DNA from: an uncultured Carnobacterium sp.
Lineage (GTDB): Bacteria; Bacillota; Bacilli; Lactobacillales; Aerococcaceae
Length of the DNA stretch: 6,645 nt
Direction of reading: 5' to 3'
Assembly: GCA_937976325.1 (NCBI GenBank)
Contig: CALJSD010000121.1
Coordinates: 1 to 6,645 of the forward strand
Positions 5,625 to 6,645 of the stretch are shown here, piece by piece. The position numbers and the translations under genes are program-made. Within the stretch, counting starts at the first letter, position 1. Each line of letters opens with the position of its first letter. The notes under the pieces were generated by a model, which was not told the DNA's origin, did not search any database, and was given only the letters and a program-made list of their open reading frames with translations.

Positions 5625-5629
5625 AGGAG
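5625..5629 (+). promoter_or_regulatory. degV ribosome binding site that decides the start
   Basis: AGGAG is 8 bases before ATG 5638. The open frame can be extended to a TTG at 5620, but that codon lies upstream of this site, so it cannot be the start served by it. Confidence 0.8.
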
Positions 5630-5637
5630 TGACTTTA

Positions 5638-6486
5638 ATGTCTAGAGTATATATTGTAACGGACTCAACAGCAGACTTAACTGAAGAAGAAGTTAAACAA
5701 TTTGAAATCTCTATCGTTCCAATGAATATCTCAATCGACGATAAAAACTATATCGATGGGGTAACAATTACAAAAGAAGAATTTAAACAAAAAATGATTG
5801 CGAGTGCTGAATTACCTAAAACAGCTCAACCTTCTATCGGTCGTTTCGTAGAAGTATATGACGAACTTGGAAAAAATGGCGATTCTGTTATTTCAATTCA
5901 GATGATGCGTTCCATCAGTGGTACTGTAGATGCCGCTCGTCAAGCAGCTGACATCACAGAAACAAATGTCACTGTTGTCGATTCAGACTTTACTTCTAGA
6001 TCTATGGGAATGATTGTTAAAGAGGCAGCTAAGGCAGCACAAGAAGGTAAAACAGTAGAAGAAATTCTTGAGATTGTTGAAGATGCTAAGAAACGCACTA
6101 CTCTTTATTTAACTGTAGTAAACTTAGACAACCTAATCAAAGGTGGTCGTATTAGCCAAGTAATGGGTATGTTCTCAAACTTATTAAACATTAAATTATT
6201 CCTACAAGTCATTAATGGCAAGATTGAAATTATCCAAAAAGGCCGCGGTCTGAAATCACTTCAAAAGAAATACGATGAAATCTTTGAACAGATGAAAGCC
6301 GCTCCGAATGGCATTCAAGAAATCGGAATTATGCATGCAGGATTAAGTGACTTTAACGAAGGAAATATTGCTCGTGTACGTGAACTCTTCCCTGATGTGC
6401 CACTCACAATTGTAACAACATCACCAATCATCATGAGCCACACTGGCGTTGATGCAATGGCAATTACTTACTTAGAAAATAAATAA
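5638..6486 (+). CDS. DegV/FakB-family fatty-acid-binding protein
   Basis: DegV proteins bind a single fatty acid in a deep pocket. Characterised members (FakB) present exogenous fatty acids to the kinase FakA, forming acyl-phosphate for phospholipid synthesis. Starting at ATG 5638 the protein has 282 residues, typical for the family. Motifs are VYIVTDSTADLT (4-15), the KTAQPS segment (about 61-66, usually TSQPS), SISGTVDAARQAAD (about 93-106, contacting the lipid head group in the family), VTVVDSDFTSRSMG, the LIKGGRIS segment, and a C-terminal IIMSHTGVDAMAI with the conserved H-x-G-x-x-A-x-x-I pattern. There is no signal peptide, so it is cytoplasmic. The gene stands alone, divergent from truB, with its own promoter and a shared terminator behind it. 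No fakA gene is in the window, and bacteria often have several DegV copies with different lipid preference. Which one this is cannot be told. Confidence 0.93.
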   Translation: MSRVYIVTDSTADLTEEEVKQFEISIVPMNISIDDKNYIDGVTITKEEFKQKMIASAELPKTAQPSIGRFVEVYDELGKNGDSVISIQMMRSISGTVDAARQAADITETNVTVVDSDFTSRSMGMIVKEAAKAAQEGKTVEEILEIVEDAKKRTTLYLTVVNLDNLIKGGRISQVMGMFSNLLNIKLFLQVINGKIEIIQKGRGLKSLQKKYDEIFEQMKAAPNGIQEIGIMHAGLSDFNEGNIARVRELFPDVPLTIVTTSPIIMSHTGVDAMAITYLENK

Positions 6487-6490
6487 AAAT

Positions 6491-6530
6491 AAAGCAACTA
6501 ACTCTGGCTTTCAGAATTAGTTGCTTTTTT
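6491..6530. terminator. Bidirectional terminator between degV and the convergent gene
   Basis: AAAGCAACTAA (6491-6501) pairs perfectly with TTAGTTGCTTT (6517-6527). After one C/A mismatch, TCTG (6503-6506) pairs with CAGA (6512-6515) around a 5-base loop. A T-run (6525-6530) follows on the plus strand, and an A-rich run (6481-6493) gives a U-tract on the minus strand. It starts 5 bases after the degV stop and ends 2 bases before the stop of the convergent gene, so it can serve both. Confidence 0.9.
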
Positions 6531-6531
6531 G

Positions 6532-6645
6532 TTAGTTTAAGATTTGTCCAATAAAGATACCAACATAAGTACCAATAATGTATCCAAGCGTCCCTACAAG
6601 CATTGTAGGAGCTACGAAACGATGCCATCCTTTAGAGATAGCCAT
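6532..6645 (-). CDS. C-terminal end of a membrane protein, probably DUF819 (YjcL-like) family, cut by the right edge
   Basis: An open frame enters from the right edge and ends with TAA (complement of 6532-6534), giving 37 residues. It contains GWHRFVAPTMLVGTLGYIIG (from residue 6) and then TYVGIFIGQILN. A single hydrophobic, glycine-rich segment at about residues 12-35, ending directly at the C-terminus, fits the last membrane helix of a transporter-like protein. The GW...PxxLVGxLGYxxGTxxGI pattern resembles the end of DUF819 integral membrane proteins (Bacillus YjcL-like), whose function is not established; this assignment is from memory of the family. The ATG at 6643-6645 is most likely an internal methionine, since the sequence looks like a protein's end and not a whole small protein. 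Codon usage matches the neighbouring core genes. It converges on degV over a shared terminator. Confidence 0.65.
   Translation of the reverse strand: MAISKGWHRFVAPTMLVGTLGYIIGTYVGIFIGQILN

Noticed and set aside
5620..5637. N-terminal extension of degV starting at TTG 5620.
   Set aside because: It would place the AGGAG ribosome binding site inside the coding region; ATG 5638 has ideal spacing and gives the normal family N-terminus.

Overview
The window looks like a chromosomal segment of a low-GC Gram-positive bacterium, most likely a member of the Lactobacillales. The evidence is AT-rich coding sequence, strong AGGAGG-type ribosome binding sites, an Rgg-type regulator, a DegV/FakB protein, and Firmicute-style EF-P, TruB and RibF. 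A Carnobacteriaceae/Granulicatella-like origin is a guess from protein style only.

Layout, right to left on the minus strand. From 5496 down to 1238 runs a housekeeping block: truB (tRNA pseudouridine 55 synthase), ribF (riboflavin kinase/FAD synthetase), an ElaA-like GNAT acetyltransferase, purB (adenylosuccinate lyase) and efp (elongation factor P). The first four are packed with gaps of 6 to 13 bases, and their ribosome binding sites touch or overlap the preceding gene's end, so they look like one transcript driven by an extended -10 promoter at about 5533-5541. efp has an 85-base leader with its own extended -10 promoter, and a hairpin with a U-tract follows it at about 1191-1226. To the right, degV is divergent on the plus strand (5638-6486). 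It converges on the tail of a membrane protein gene, probably DUF819 family, that enters from the right edge. The two share a bidirectional terminator at 6491-6530.

The left 1.1 kb differs in character. It is visibly more AT-rich (for example 10 G/C of 60 bases at 421-480, against 23 of 60 at 2101-2160). It carries an Rgg/MutR-like transcription regulator (251-1111) and the first 50 codons of an unrecognised membrane protein leaving at the left edge, both on the minus strand. Between them lies a promoter whose -35 position is occupied by a 12-base palindrome rather than a -35 hexamer. An exact 13-base inverted repeat brackets the regulator gene. This suggests an accessory regulator-plus-target module next to core genes, with its main effector genes mostly outside the window. 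No peptide pheromone gene could be identified.

The core genes do unrelated household jobs: tRNA modification, flavin cofactors, purine synthesis, translation of polyproline stretches and fatty-acid handling. No intergenic gap exceeds about 145 bases. No tRNA, rRNA, CRISPR array, insertion sequence or riboswitch was seen.
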